Position numbers and translations under genes: made by a program
The notes under the pieces: model-generated
The model's database searches: none
What the model was told of the DNA's origin: nothing
The model's input: the letters and a program-made list of their open reading frames with translations, nothing else
Origin: Oscillospiraceae bacterium
GTDB taxonomy: Bacteria; Bacillota; Clostridia; Oscillospirales; Ruminococcaceae
Assembly (NCBI GenBank): GCA_017414435.1
Contig: JAFQMN010000001.1
Span: forward strand, 62,001-126,000
Direction of reading: 5' to 3'
Length of the DNA stretch: 64,000 nt
In this document: positions 19,835 through 28,433 of the stretch, one piece after another
How positions within the stretch are numbered: the stretch's first letter is position 1
How the letters are laid out: each line of letters begins with the position of its first letter

Positions 19835-20010
19835 CAACCTTGTAAATTTAAAGATAAATTCTCCCTAAAAAGCAGGGGAAATTTAATTGGTTAAAATTCA
19901 AAAATGTACAAAAAAAGTGGGTTTTGCGGCTTTATTAAAACCTTTTTTTGATTTTGTTCCACGTGGAACAAATGTTAATAACTTTTTTGTGCGTAAATTT
20001 TTAGTTTTTA
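19835..20010 (-). repeat. Dispersed intergenic repeat, copy B (inverted, without GC hairpin)
   Basis: Read on the minus strand it contains ACGCACAAAAAAGTTATTAA, then the palindrome TGTTCCACGTGGAACA at 19955-19970, then TTTTAATAAAGCCGC, CACTTTTTTTGTAC and a tail with TTATCTTTAAATTTACAA. The GC-rich hairpin module of other copies is missing. It lies between the NUDIX and SDR genes. Confidence 0.85.
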
Positions 20011-20026
20011 AGAAGGTAAGTTATTT

Positions 20027-20752
20027 ATGAAACAAACCGTTTTAGTTACCGGAGCCGCCAGCGGAATTGGTGCAGAAATCGCCAAGCAGTTCTGTTTGGC
20101 TGGTTATAATGTTGTGCTCAACTACCATAAAAATAACGGGCCTGGTTTAGCACTCACACACGAATTTGAGGGGCAAGTTTTAGCTTTTAGGGCAGATGTG
20201 GCTAACCATTTAGAAGTAGAGCAGATGATAAGTTTTGCAAATGAGCAATTTTGTGGTATTGATATTGTGGTGAACAACGCTGGTGTAATGCTTTGGCAGC
20301 TTTTCGATAAAACAACGCAGGATGATTTTAACCACGTGTTTGATGTTAACGTTAAAGGGGTTTTTAATGTTTGCAAAGCAACTGTGCCGCATATGATTGC
20401 GCAAAAGTTCGGCAGAATAATAAACATTTCTTCTATGTGGGGGCAGGTTGGCAGTTCGTGCGAGGTTGTTTATTCTGCAGCAAAAGCCGCGGTAGATGGT
20501 TTTACAAAAGCGCTTGCAAAAGAGTTAGGGCCTTCTAATATTACAGTAAACAGTGTAGCTCCCGGGGTAATTCAAACCAACATGAGCAAAAATCTTAGCG
20601 CACAAACTCTAAAAAGCTTGTGCCAAGAAACACCTCTTGGGCGCCTAGGTACTCCTTTAGATATTGCAAATACGGTTTTGTTCTTAGCCTCTTTAAAAGC
20701 GGGGTTTATTACTGGGCAGATTATTGGAGTTAACGGCGGATTTGTAATTTAA
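20027..20752 (+). CDS. SDR-family oxidoreductase (FabG-like)
   Basis: This 241-residue short-chain dehydrogenase has the cofactor motif TGAASGIG at the N-terminus, the NNAGVM motif, and the catalytic set Ser (ISSMWGQVGSS), Tyr and Lys in VVYSAAKAAV. The region after ANHLEVEQM matches the classical FabG-like subfamily. It may reduce 3-oxoacyl-ACP or another carbonyl; no fatty acid genes are adjacent, so fabG is not asserted. Start ATG 20027 follows AGAAGGTAAG. The next gene (comEC-like) begins 30 bases after its stop. Confidence 0.88.
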   Translation: MKQTVLVTGAASGIGAEIAKQFCLAGYNVVLNYHKNNGPGLALTHEFEGQVLAFRADVANHLEVEQMISFANEQFCGIDIVVNNAGVMLWQLFDKTTQDDFNHVFDVNVKGVFNVCKATVPHMIAQKFGRIINISSMWGQVGSSCEVVYSAAKAAVDGFTKALAKELGPSNITVNSVAPGVIQTNMSKNLSAQTLKSLCQETPLGRLGTPLDIANTVLFLASLKAGFITGQIIGVNGGFVI

Positions 20753-20782
20753 AAAGAGACTTTTGAATTAAAGGGATAGTTG

Positions 20783-22267
20783 ATGGAAGAGCGATTTTTT
20801 TATTTTGTGGGGATTGTTTATTTTATATTCTCTTTGCTAGCATTAGAAACCGCTGGCAAGTTTAGTACAGCTTTAGGGCTTATTTTAGTTGTTTTGCTAC
20901 CAATCGTCACTACATTAATTCCTAAAAACTACAAAAGATTATGCAAAATAACTTTAACAACCGCTGCAATAGCTGTCAACGCATTTAATGCGGGGTATTT
21001 TTTAGACTTTTTGCCCACCCGCGCACTTGCAAACAAAACCGCAGAGCTTGTAGGCACCGTGCAAGAGTTTAATTCAAGTTCAAATTCAATTTGTTTATTA
21101 AACGCCACACTTAAAGTAGAGGGTATGCAGCCAAAACGCGCAAAAGTTTTGTGCTATAAACGCAGTGACGAGAAATTTGAGGTTGGCGATAAAATAGAAG
21201 GGCAGGTTCAGCTTTTTTTGCCGCAAAGCAAGCATGGAATTGATTTTGAAACCATAAATACCGCAAAAGGGATTTTTTTATCTGCAAAACCAGTTAAAGG
21301 GCATGAGTTTAAATTGCAGCATAGTAAAAGCTCTTTTGTAAAACAGATTAAATTGGCACGAGATAAAATAAAAAACAACATCACCAGCATGTTTTTTGAT
21401 AACCAAAAAGCGGTGCTAAACGGCATTCTGTTTGGTGATAAAACCAGCTTTACAAATGAACTTAAAATCATATTCAAACGCGCTGGTATTTATCATACCG
21501 TGGTGGTTTCTGGCCTTCATATGAGTATTATCTCTCAGGTGATATTTTTTGCATGTTTAAAGCTAAAATTAAACAAAAAAGTAAGTGCAATTGCCGCAAT
21601 TCTTGGTTGCTTGTGCTTTGCCTTTATGGTCGGGTTCACTCCTTCTGTTATGCGTTCGGCTATTATGATGTTCATCTATTTTATGAGCAAAATTTTAGAT
21701 AAAGAATCCGATTCGCTTAACAGTTTGGGCTTTAGCCTTTTTGCACTGCTTGTAATTAACCCCTATTATGTTTGGGACCTAGGGCTACAACTTTCCTTCC
21801 TTTCCACCTGGGGAATTATTATGTTTGCCCCACGTTTGAGTGAATTATTAAAAATAAACAACAAATTGCTAAGCAGCCTTAAAGATGTATTCTGTGTTAG
21901 CCTTTCTGCAACCCTGGTTACTTTCCCGTTAATTGCGGCAAAATTCTCCGAGGTGTCTGTTATAGCACCTATAGCAAATACTTTTATAACTCCACTTATA
22001 CCCATTGTTTTTGTTCTGGCATTAATGTGTGGTGTGTTAAAGCCACTCCTTTTAGGCACGTTTGTTTATAAATTATTAGTTGCATTTACCGGTATTATAG
22101 TAACGGTTCTTATTAGTGTGGCAAATGTGTTTTCTAGCTTTATACCACTTAAAATTACGAACTTTAGTTATGCATATTTAGAAATTTTAATCTTCGTGGT
22201 TTTTATTCCCGTTGCTTTAATTACTCTTTTGCCAACAAAAACACAAGCACAAAATTATTCAAATTAA
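20783..22267 (+). CDS. comEC: ComEC/Rec2-family DNA uptake channel, short form
   Basis: This 494-residue polytopic membrane protein has the competence domain signature, with IIFKRAGIYHTVVVSGLHMS near residue 235 and the following helices with GFTPSVMRSAIMMF and NPYYVWDLGLQLSFLSTWGI. ComEC carries single-stranded DNA across the membrane. Typical ComEC proteins are 700-800 residues and end in a metallo-beta-lactamase-like domain, which is absent here, so this is a short form. AAAGGGATAG supports ATG 20783 rather than TTG 20780. No other com genes are nearby. Confidence 0.85.
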   Translation: MEERFFYFVGIVYFIFSLLALETAGKFSTALGLILVVLLPIVTTLIPKNYKRLCKITLTTAAIAVNAFNAGYFLDFLPTRALANKTAELVGTVQEFNSSSNSICLLNATLKVEGMQPKRAKVLCYKRSDEKFEVGDKIEGQVQLFLPQSKHGIDFETINTAKGIFLSAKPVKGHEFKLQHSKSSFVKQIKLARDKIKNNITSMFFDNQKAVLNGILFGDKTSFTNELKIIFKRAGIYHTVVVSGLHMSIISQVIFFACLKLKLNKKVSAIAAILGCLCFAFMVGFTPSVMRSAIMMFIYFMSKILDKESDSLNSLGFSLFALLVINPYYVWDLGLQLSFLSTWGIIMFAPRLSELLKINNKLLSSLKDVFCVSLSATLVTFPLIAAKFSEVSVIAPIANTFITPLIPIVFVLALMCGVLKPLLLGTFVYKLLVAFTGIIVTVLISVANVFSSFIPLKITNFSYAYLEILIFVVFIPVALITLLPTKTQAQNYSN

Positions 22268-22284
22268 ACCTTGAGCATTTGTAC

Positions 22285-22555
22285 CTAAAAAAGTTATTAA
22301 CATTTGTTCCACGTGGAACAAAACAAAATTTTTGTTTTAATAAAACCGCAAATTTCACTTTTTTTGTATTTTTTTGAATTCTAATAATTGTCATCCCCCC
22401 CCCGCTCCGCGGGGTATGAATCTTTAAAAGTCCAAAGCTATAAACTTCAATTTTTTGCACTCTTTTGAAATTTAGTTGATTAAAAAATCCTCTATAAAAC
22501 AGAGGGTTTTTATATTTTCATTTGCAAAGCTGTAGATTCCATTCTTTAAACTATA
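22285..22555 (+). repeat. Dispersed intergenic repeat, copy C (divergent)
   Basis: This copy has AAAAAGTTATTAACATTTG, the perfect palindrome at 22305-22320, a degenerate CACTTTTTTTGTA block, an imperfect GC hairpin with a run of C at about 22387-22424, and the tail with TTTAGTTGATTAAAAA. It fills the whole gap between comEC and the hydF terminator. I see nothing else in it. Confidence 0.85.
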
Positions 22556-22561
22556 AAACAT

Positions 22562-22596
22562 AAAAAACTCCCGCTATATATAGTGGGAGTTAAAAA
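22562..22596 (-). terminator. Terminator after hydF
   Basis: AACTCCC and GGGAGTT close a long AT-cored stem with flanking A and T runs, placed 10 bases beyond the hydF stop. Confidence 0.75.
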
Positions 22597-22605
22597 TAGC
22601 AAAAA

Positions 22606-23808
22606 TCAGTTTAAAAGTTCTAAAACATCCGGAAAAATCTGCAATGTTCGTTTTAATATGCCGTGTATCTGCGAAATCGCTATGCCATAATTTGTTATTG
22701 CCACTTTTTGCCGCTTGGCTTTTTCTATGCGAGAATGCATCTCTTTTTCATTTAACATGCAACCTCCACAGTGAATAATAAGCGAATATTTTTTCAAATC
22801 TTCTGGGAACTCCAAGCCAGATGAAAATTCGTAACTTAGCTTCTTGCCTGTATACTTTTCAATCCACCCCGGGAACTTAACCGTGCCAATATCATTACAC
22901 TGGCGGTGATGTGTGCAACCCTCTGAGATTAAAATAACATCACCATCTTTAAGCAGATTCAGTTTTGCCGCACCGGTTGCCAGCTCAACAAGCATTCCTT
23001 TATAATTAGCAAAAAGAATCGAAAAAGACGTAAGCATAATATTTTTCGGCACTACCTTTGCCACATATTCAAACGCCTGAGAATCTGTAATAACAAGCTT
23101 TGGCTGCACTTTTAACCCACTAAGCGTAAGTTCTAATTCTTGTTCTTGGCATGCAATAACAGTGCAGTGAGCATCTAAAATATCCCGTATGGTTTGCTGC
23201 TGCGGTAAAATCAGCCTGCCTTTAGGCGCAGATGAATCAATTGGAATAACTAATATTACCACATCGCCCTTATTTAAATTATTAGAAACTATATGCTTTT
23301 CATTTTTAATATTTTTTGCAAAACTGCCCAGCATTTCTTTTAATTCAAAAATATTTTCTTTAGTTTGCGCACTCACATATATTTCGTTCTCTTTAAGTTC
23401 TTTTTTTTCTTTTATTAAATCTAACTTATTATACGCAATTATATACGGTAAATTTTTTTGTTTAAAATACTCAATAAGCTGCATATCTTCTGGCATCAGC
23501 CCTTTTGTTGAATCAACTACTAAAACTGCAATATCCGTTTGAGCTAGCACCAGTTTGGCCTTCTGTACCCGCAATCTACCTAAATTGCCCTCATCATCTA
23601 GCCCGGGTGTATCTATAATAACCACCGGACCAAGTGGTAATAATTCCATGGCCTTTTTAACCGGGTCTGTTGTTGTTCCCTTAACATCCGAAACTACAGC
23701 CAACTCCTGCCCAGTTACTGCATTAACCACACTAGATTTCCCTGCATTCCTCTGGCCAAAAAAGCCAATATGCAAACGCTCAGCCGAAACCACACTGTTC
23801 AAACTCAA
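22606..23808 (-). CDS. hydF: [FeFe]-hydrogenase maturation GTPase HydF
   Basis: This 400-residue protein is the scaffold for assembling the hydrogenase H-cluster. It has the G1 loop GFFGQRNAGKSSVVNAVTGQ near the start, the G3 motif DTPGLDDEG, and the C-terminal cluster-binding part with CTHHRQCNDIG and HCGGCMLNEKEM, whose cysteines and His bind a [4Fe-4S] cluster. The frame extends upstream to 23901, but AAGGAGG at 23817-23823 places the start at TTG 23808, giving the usual MSLNS-type N-terminus. It is 34 bases downstream of hydG. HydE and the hydrogenase are elsewhere. Confidence 0.95.
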   Translation of the reverse strand: MSLNSVVSAERLHIGFFGQRNAGKSSVVNAVTGQELAVVSDVKGTTTDPVKKAMELLPLGPVVIIDTPGLDDEGNLGRLRVQKAKLVLAQTDIAVLVVDSTKGLMPEDMQLIEYFKQKNLPYIIAYNKLDLIKEKKELKENEIYVSAQTKENIFELKEMLGSFAKNIKNEKHIVSNNLNKGDVVILVIPIDSSAPKGRLILPQQQTIRDILDAHCTVIACQEQELELTLSGLKVQPKLVITDSQAFEYVAKVVPKNIMLTSFSILFANYKGMLVELATGAAKLNLLKDGDVILISEGCTHHRQCNDIGTVKFPGWIEKYTGKKLSYEFSSGLEFPEDLKKYSLIIHCGGCMLNEKEMHSRIEKAKRQKVAITNYGIAISQIHGILKRTLQIFPDVLELLN

Positions 23809-23842
23809 ACTGCGTTCCTCCTTATTCAAAATCCTAATAACA

Positions 23843-25291
23843 TTAAAAGTGAAAATCACGACGATTAGAATTTTTAATATCTTCAATATGTTTTGCTGCA
23901 ATTGTTCTAACCGTTTCGTCCGGTATTTTTTTAAGTTCTGCTTCTAATATCTTATACCCTATCTCTTTTGTTTTAGGCGATGCATAATCCACCAAAAACT
24001 CTGTTAACGTCATCAAAGCATTTGGATGGCAGCAATTTAATATCTGCCCACTTTTGCACAAACTCATAAATCTATCGCCGGTTCTGCCTTCTCTGTAGCA
24101 AGCTGTGCAAAAAGATGGTATATGCCCGTTTTCCATAAGCCAACACACAACTTCATCTAAAGATCTTTGATCCGAAACATCAAATTGTTCTGTATCATGT
24201 GGGCGCTCCGCTTCTGTGTAACCGCCAACGGATGTTCTAGAGCCCCCACTAACCTGAGAAACTCCAACGCTTAATAGCTTTGATCTAACTGCTTCACTTT
24301 CTCTTGTAGAAATTATTATTCCAGTGTATGGTACTGCAAGCCTTGTGCAAGCTACAATCTTCCTAAAAATCTCGTCAGAAATAGAATTATCAAACGCCTG
24401 CGGGTCAATATCATCTGCTTTTTTTACCCTTGGCACACTAATTGTATGTGGCCCAACTCCATGTGCTGCCTCTAAATGCTCAGCGTGCATAATTACAGCA
24501 GCAAATTCATACTTATACATCTGCAACCCGAACAAAACACCTAACCCCACATCATCAATACCACCTTGCATAGCTCTGTCCATTGCCTCTGTGTGGTAGT
24601 TATAATCATGTTTTGGTCCCGTTGGGTGCAACTTTAAATAGCTTTCTTTATGGTATGTTTCTTGGAATAGAACGTAGGTACCAATACCCGCTGCTTTAAG
24701 TTTGCGGTAATTTTCTACCGATGTGGCTGCAATATTCACATTAACACGGCGGATTGCACCATTTTTATGGTTAACACTATATATGGTTTTCATACATTCT
24801 AAAATATATTCAATTGGGTTGTTCACCGGGTCTTCACCAGATTCTATTGCCAACCTTTTGTGCCCCATATCCTGCAAAGCAATAACCTCATTTTTAATTT
24901 CTTCTTGCGTTAATTTTTTGCGCGGGATTGTTTTATTCTTCATATGGTATGGGCAATATAAACAACCATTAACACAATAATTAGAAAGGTAAAGTGGTGC
25001 AAAAATAACTATTCTGTTGCCATAAAATGCTAATTTAATCTCTTCTGCTATTTTATACATCTCTTCAATCTTTTCTGGTATTTCACATGCTAATAACACA
25101 GATGCTTCTTTATGTGTTAAGCCTTTGCACACACAACCCGTAGCAGTTTTTTGTGGCCGTGCTTTGTTTAGAATTTCATCTATAAGTTCTACGTTATTTT
25201 TGTTCTTTTCTGCATAGTCTAATGTTTCTAAAATCTCTTCGTTATTAATAAACTCGTCTGCATTTAGCGATTTTGGATTATAATGTGCCAT
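23843..25291 (-). CDS. hydG: [FeFe]-hydrogenase maturation radical SAM enzyme HydG
   Basis: This 482-residue radical SAM enzyme cleaves tyrosine to give the CO and CN ligands of the H-cluster. It has NYCVNGCLYC with Cys106, Cys110 and Cys113, the CX3CX2C motif, and the C-terminal second-cluster region with FCTACYREGRTGDRFM and the later NCCHP. Full length compares with about 470 residues for the family. It leads a hydG-hydF operon. A divergent A/T-rich promoter region precedes ATG 25291, with AAGGAGATAT as the ribosome site. Confidence 0.96.
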   Translation of the reverse strand: MAHYNPKSLNADEFINNEEILETLDYAEKNKNNVELIDEILNKARPQKTATGCVCKGLTHKEASVLLACEIPEKIEEMYKIAEEIKLAFYGNRIVIFAPLYLSNYCVNGCLYCPYHMKNKTIPRKKLTQEEIKNEVIALQDMGHKRLAIESGEDPVNNPIEYILECMKTIYSVNHKNGAIRRVNVNIAATSVENYRKLKAAGIGTYVLFQETYHKESYLKLHPTGPKHDYNYHTEAMDRAMQGGIDDVGLGVLFGLQMYKYEFAAVIMHAEHLEAAHGVGPHTISVPRVKKADDIDPQAFDNSISDEIFRKIVACTRLAVPYTGIIISTRESEAVRSKLLSVGVSQVSGGSRTSVGGYTEAERPHDTEQFDVSDQRSLDEVVCWLMENGHIPSFCTACYREGRTGDRFMSLCKSGQILNCCHPNALMTLTEFLVDYASPKTKEIGYKILEAELKKIPDETVRTIAAKHIEDIKNSNRRDFHF

Positions 25292-25401
25292 TTTTAAAAT
25301 ATCTCCTTTAAATTTTTATTATTTATATATATTATAATAGCATAAAATAAAAACAAATTAAAGAAAGTTATTCAAAAAAACGACACTTCTTTTTGTATAA
25401 A

Positions 25402-25446
25402 AAAATAACAACAGCCTACAGATTATTGTATAGGCTGTTGTTACTT
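25402..25446 (-). terminator. Terminator of the exported protein gene at 25479
   Basis: AACAACAGCCTA pairs with TAGGCTGTTGTT, a 12-base stem, with A/T runs on both sides. Confidence 0.8.
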
Positions 25447-25478
25447 AAAATAAGTTTTATGTGTTCTATTAAAATAGC

Positions 25479-26114
25479 TTAAACATCTTCAGCTGCTGCA
25501 CCAAGACCTTCCGGTGTTTCTACATTCAATAAATCTCTAAATGCCATTTGCGCCCTAGCAAGCTCAACCCCAAAATCTAACCTAAGCAAAGCATACATAT
25601 CTGCGTCCCTGCTATTTTGCTTTATAAAATAAGATACACTTTCTTGGGCCGCATTTTTACAAAGCGATATAACATATTGACCAATTGGCTCATTTGTTTC
25701 CTTTAACACGATTGTAAATCTGAATGTAACAACATTATCTTCGTTCCATTGTGCATCTTGCCATGGGAGATCAATATCTAAAATTTCCCTTGCTCTTTGT
25801 TCCGTAAAAACATCGCCCTCTGCATTACCTCCCAAATTAGAGCTAAGATTCTCATGTGTTAAACATGCAATTAAGGCTTCTCTGTCTTCTGCTATTGTTG
25901 ACCTAATTACCGTATTTTCAGTTTCTAACCCTTGTTCTTGTAAATTTATTAATCTTCCTAGCTGAGCTCTTCTTTTTTCAGATATCTCTTCTACTGAAAG
26001 TGCATTTAATTGCTCACGTGTTATTCCTCTAATTGCAGAAACTGGCATAGTTACCACACTACTAAACATTGATGCCACGCTTAAACACATTGCTATTACT
26101 TTACTTTTTTTCAT
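25479..26114 (-). CDS. Exported protein with GNAT-like fragment (paralogue of the gene at 27461)
   Basis: This 211-residue protein has a signal peptide (KKSKVIAMCLSVASMFSSVV, cleavage near VSA). The mature part contains NTVIRSTIAEDREALIACL and later VTFRFTIVLKETNEPIGQYV. These resemble the first strand-helix and the middle strands of GNAT acetyltransferases (I-R-x-T/P-x-x-x-D and F-x-I-V-x-K-E-x-x-E-P-I-G). The acetyl-CoA binding loop (R/Q-x-x-G-x-G/A) that should follow is absent, so catalysis is unlikely. It is the last of three exported-protein genes on this strand and has its own terminator. Confidence 0.7.
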   Translation of the reverse strand: MKKSKVIAMCLSVASMFSSVVTMPVSAIRGITREQLNALSVEEISEKRRAQLGRLINLQEQGLETENTVIRSTIAEDREALIACLTHENLSSNLGGNAEGDVFTEQRAREILDIDLPWQDAQWNEDNVVTFRFTIVLKETNEPIGQYVISLCKNAAQESVSYFIKQNSRDADMYALLRLDFGVELARAQMAFRDLLNVETPEGLGAAAEDV

Positions 26115-26188
26115 ATAAAGAGTACCCCCCCTCCCTTTTAATCTGTTTTTTAATATATATTATCGTTTTTCTAAAATAGCTTAATATT

Positions 26189-27343
26189 TTACTCTTCACG
26201 AAGAACTTCCGGTGCTTCTTCAATATTTAATTCATACTTAGAAATTAAAAATACTTCGTCATCTTCTCTTGTAAACTGAGCTGGATCTTCGACAAACGCA
26301 ATCTTTCCATTAATAACTCTACCTTCAATGTGACGTGCTTTATCTGCAATAGAATCTTCTTTATTGAATACATAAATATGTACTCTTGCACCTTCTTCAA
26401 GGCCCCCTAATTCTGCTGTTATCACTTCAACTGGAATATCGTATTTTACTTTGCCTGTCGATATAATACTCACGTCAAAAACCGCAACATCATTTCTTAT
26501 ATCATGTGCATATCTTATATCATGTGCATAAGCGTAATTTTCCTCTGCTTCATCATCTTCATAAATTTCTGCTTTTATTACTTGAGTCCCTGCCTTCATT
26601 GTTTTAGCTTTTTCTACAGTAATTGTAATTGGTTCTGCATTCCTTGTTCCGGTTGGCAAAATGTTCATAACAAATTCATCATTGTCGCCATTGCTCCTAA
26701 TAGCGTTGATACTTTCTTTTGCATATCTATAACCACTTGGTATTGTTTGTTCTTCAGTAACATCAACCTCTATAGCGTTGTTCTTGGCAACTACACCATG
26801 AAAATAAATTTCCTGTGTTCTACGCGGAGAAGCAATTTTCAATACACCTTCAACAGCAGTATCTCTTACAACCGTGTTTGCTACAAACTCAACAATAATA
26901 GGTCTTACTACTGTGCCATCTGCTGCAATACGCATGTGTTCTCCTTTAATAACCCTAATTGCTATTGCGTTATTACCTCTTCTTAAGTTGGCAATAACAT
27001 TATAATCATCTTCTTTATTCTTGTTAGGACTTTGTATACTGCCTGCTCCCAACCATTTGGCCCACGCATCGTTACCAGGATCAACCATGTTCTCTTCTAA
27101 AACATCTTCTGCCACTTCAAACACAAATCTTTGGGTTTTTGTCTCGCTTGCACTCAGCGCCAGATTTATATCTTCACTGCTTGCTGGATTAACAACATTT
27201 TCTCCAGCCACAATATTTACTTCATGCACTAATAAATTGCCGTTTGGTGTGTTAAATCTATAACCAACTGCACCTGCTGCAGCCGAAAACATACCCAAAA
27301 TTATTCCTGATGCTAAAATTAACGATAAACTTCTTTTTTTCAT
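26189..27343 (-). CDS. Exported beta-rich protein of unknown function
   Basis: This 384-residue protein starts with KKRSLSLILASGIILGMFSA and AAAGAVGYRF, a clear signal peptide. The mature protein is rich in beta-strand-like alternation and has no cysteine-based or catalytic motif that I recognise; a cell-surface or matrix role is a guess. A perfect 18-base tandem duplication inside the gene doubles the residues YAHDIR. It is flanked by two exported GNAT-like paralogues with AAGGAGATATTT as ribosome site. Confidence 0.7.
   Translation of the reverse strand: MKKRSLSLILASGIILGMFSAAAGAVGYRFNTPNGNLLVHEVNIVAGENVVNPASSEDINLALSASETKTQRFVFEVAEDVLEENMVDPGNDAWAKWLGAGSIQSPNKNKEDDYNVIANLRRGNNAIAIRVIKGEHMRIAADGTVVRPIIVEFVANTVVRDTAVEGVLKIASPRRTQEIYFHGVVAKNNAIEVDVTEEQTIPSGYRYAKESINAIRSNGDNDEFVMNILPTGTRNAEPITITVEKAKTMKAGTQVIKAEIYEDDEAEENYAYAHDIRYAHDIRNDVAVFDVSIISTGKVKYDIPVEVITAELGGLEEGARVHIYVFNKEDSIADKARHIEGRVINGKIAFVEDPAQFTREDDEVFLISKYELNIEEAPEVLREE
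26495..26530. repeat. In-frame tandem 18-base duplication
   Basis: TCTTATATCATGTGCATA occurs twice in a row inside the coding region of the exported beta-rich protein and doubles six residues without shifting the frame. Confidence 0.9.
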
Positions 27344-27460
27344 ATTAAATATCTCCTTTTTTAATCTGTTTTATTATATTATCGTTTTCACCCAACCTTT
27401 ATAATATTTGTAATTTACCCCCCCGGTTGCAGTTTAGTTAAAAACAATTTTAAAACTTGT

Positions 27461-28144
27461 TTAATATAACTTTTGTAAAACTTCTATGCTCTTATAAAAC
27501 TCACCTGCATGCTCTTTACTACAAAAGTGTTGAGCACATTGCACAGGCCAATTTGCAGAGTAAGATACAATATATTGCCCAATAATTTGTTCGGTTGCTT
27601 TTAAAACAACAGTAAATTTAAATGTTATACTTCCCTTAAAGCCTGTAAAACCATCAAATTTGTGCTCTTTTTGAAAAATATCTTCAATTTGTTTGTAGTC
27701 AAGCCCTATTTCTGGTCTGGGTCCTTCACTCGCAGGGTATCCTCCAAAGTTTACAACTTCACACGGTTTCTTTAAGCATGCTTCAAGTTCTGGCATGTCT
27801 TCTGCAATTGTTGGTCTAACAATTACATCTTCGGTTTCTATACCCTCTTCATAAATTCTTAGGCATTCATTTATCTTTTTAGCATGGTCTTTGCCCATCC
27901 TGGTGTAATTTTCTCTTATATGACCATCATTTCCATGTTTTTTCTCTGATTCCTTAGCTTGCCTATCTGCTTCTTCTGCCACATTCGCCTCTACTTGAGC
28001 CACCCTGGCATGTAAAGCTTCTAACTGTGCCTGCGCTGCATATTCTTTAGCTCCCCCTGCACAAACCGAACCGCTCATTAACCCACTAAATGTTAACATA
28101 GCACTTAAAGACATTGCCATAAATATATTTTTTGTATTCTTCAT
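27461..28144 (-). CDS. Exported protein with GNAT-like fragment (paralogue of the gene at 25479)
   Basis: This 227-residue protein has a signal peptide ending near GSVCAGG. A coiled, Ala/Glu-rich segment follows, then GIETEDVIVRPTIAEDMPEL and ITFKFTVVLKATEQIIGQYI, which align with the paralogue at 25479 and resemble the N-terminal half of the GNAT fold. As in the paralogue, the acetyl-CoA loop is not present and the protein ends soon after. ATG 28144 follows AAAAGGAGTGC. It heads the run of three exported-protein genes. Confidence 0.7.
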   Translation of the reverse strand: MKNTKNIFMAMSLSAMLTFSGLMSGSVCAGGAKEYAAQAQLEALHARVAQVEANVAEEADRQAKESEKKHGNDGHIRENYTRMGKDHAKKINECLRIYEEGIETEDVIVRPTIAEDMPELEACLKKPCEVVNFGGYPASEGPRPEIGLDYKQIEDIFQKEHKFDGFTGFKGSITFKFTVVLKATEQIIGQYIVSYSANWPVQCAQHFCSKEHAGEFYKSIEVLQKLY

Positions 28145-28433
28145 TTTTTTGCACTCCTTTTATAATTTATTTATGTTTTGATTATACATTATTTTTAAAA
28201 AAATGTCAACTGTTTAAGTGAAATAAAATTAAAAACAGCAAATTGCATAAAATATTTGTCAGTATAAAGTCACTATTGTAAACAATTTAACATATTTTAA
28301 CTGCATACAATTTCGCCGTGCCAAAAGTTCTGTTTTATTTAAAATAAAATTCACATAAAATTGTGCTCACTTGTTGAATTTTTTGTTTATATTTGATATA
28401 ATATTTTTAATCTTAAAATCAGGAGGAAATGCA

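Noticed and set aside
28145..28433. Hidden gene or RNA in the gap before the LRR gene
   Set aside because: AT-rich sequence with no sensible frame, promoter pair or strong hairpin beyond a ribosome site for the LRR gene.
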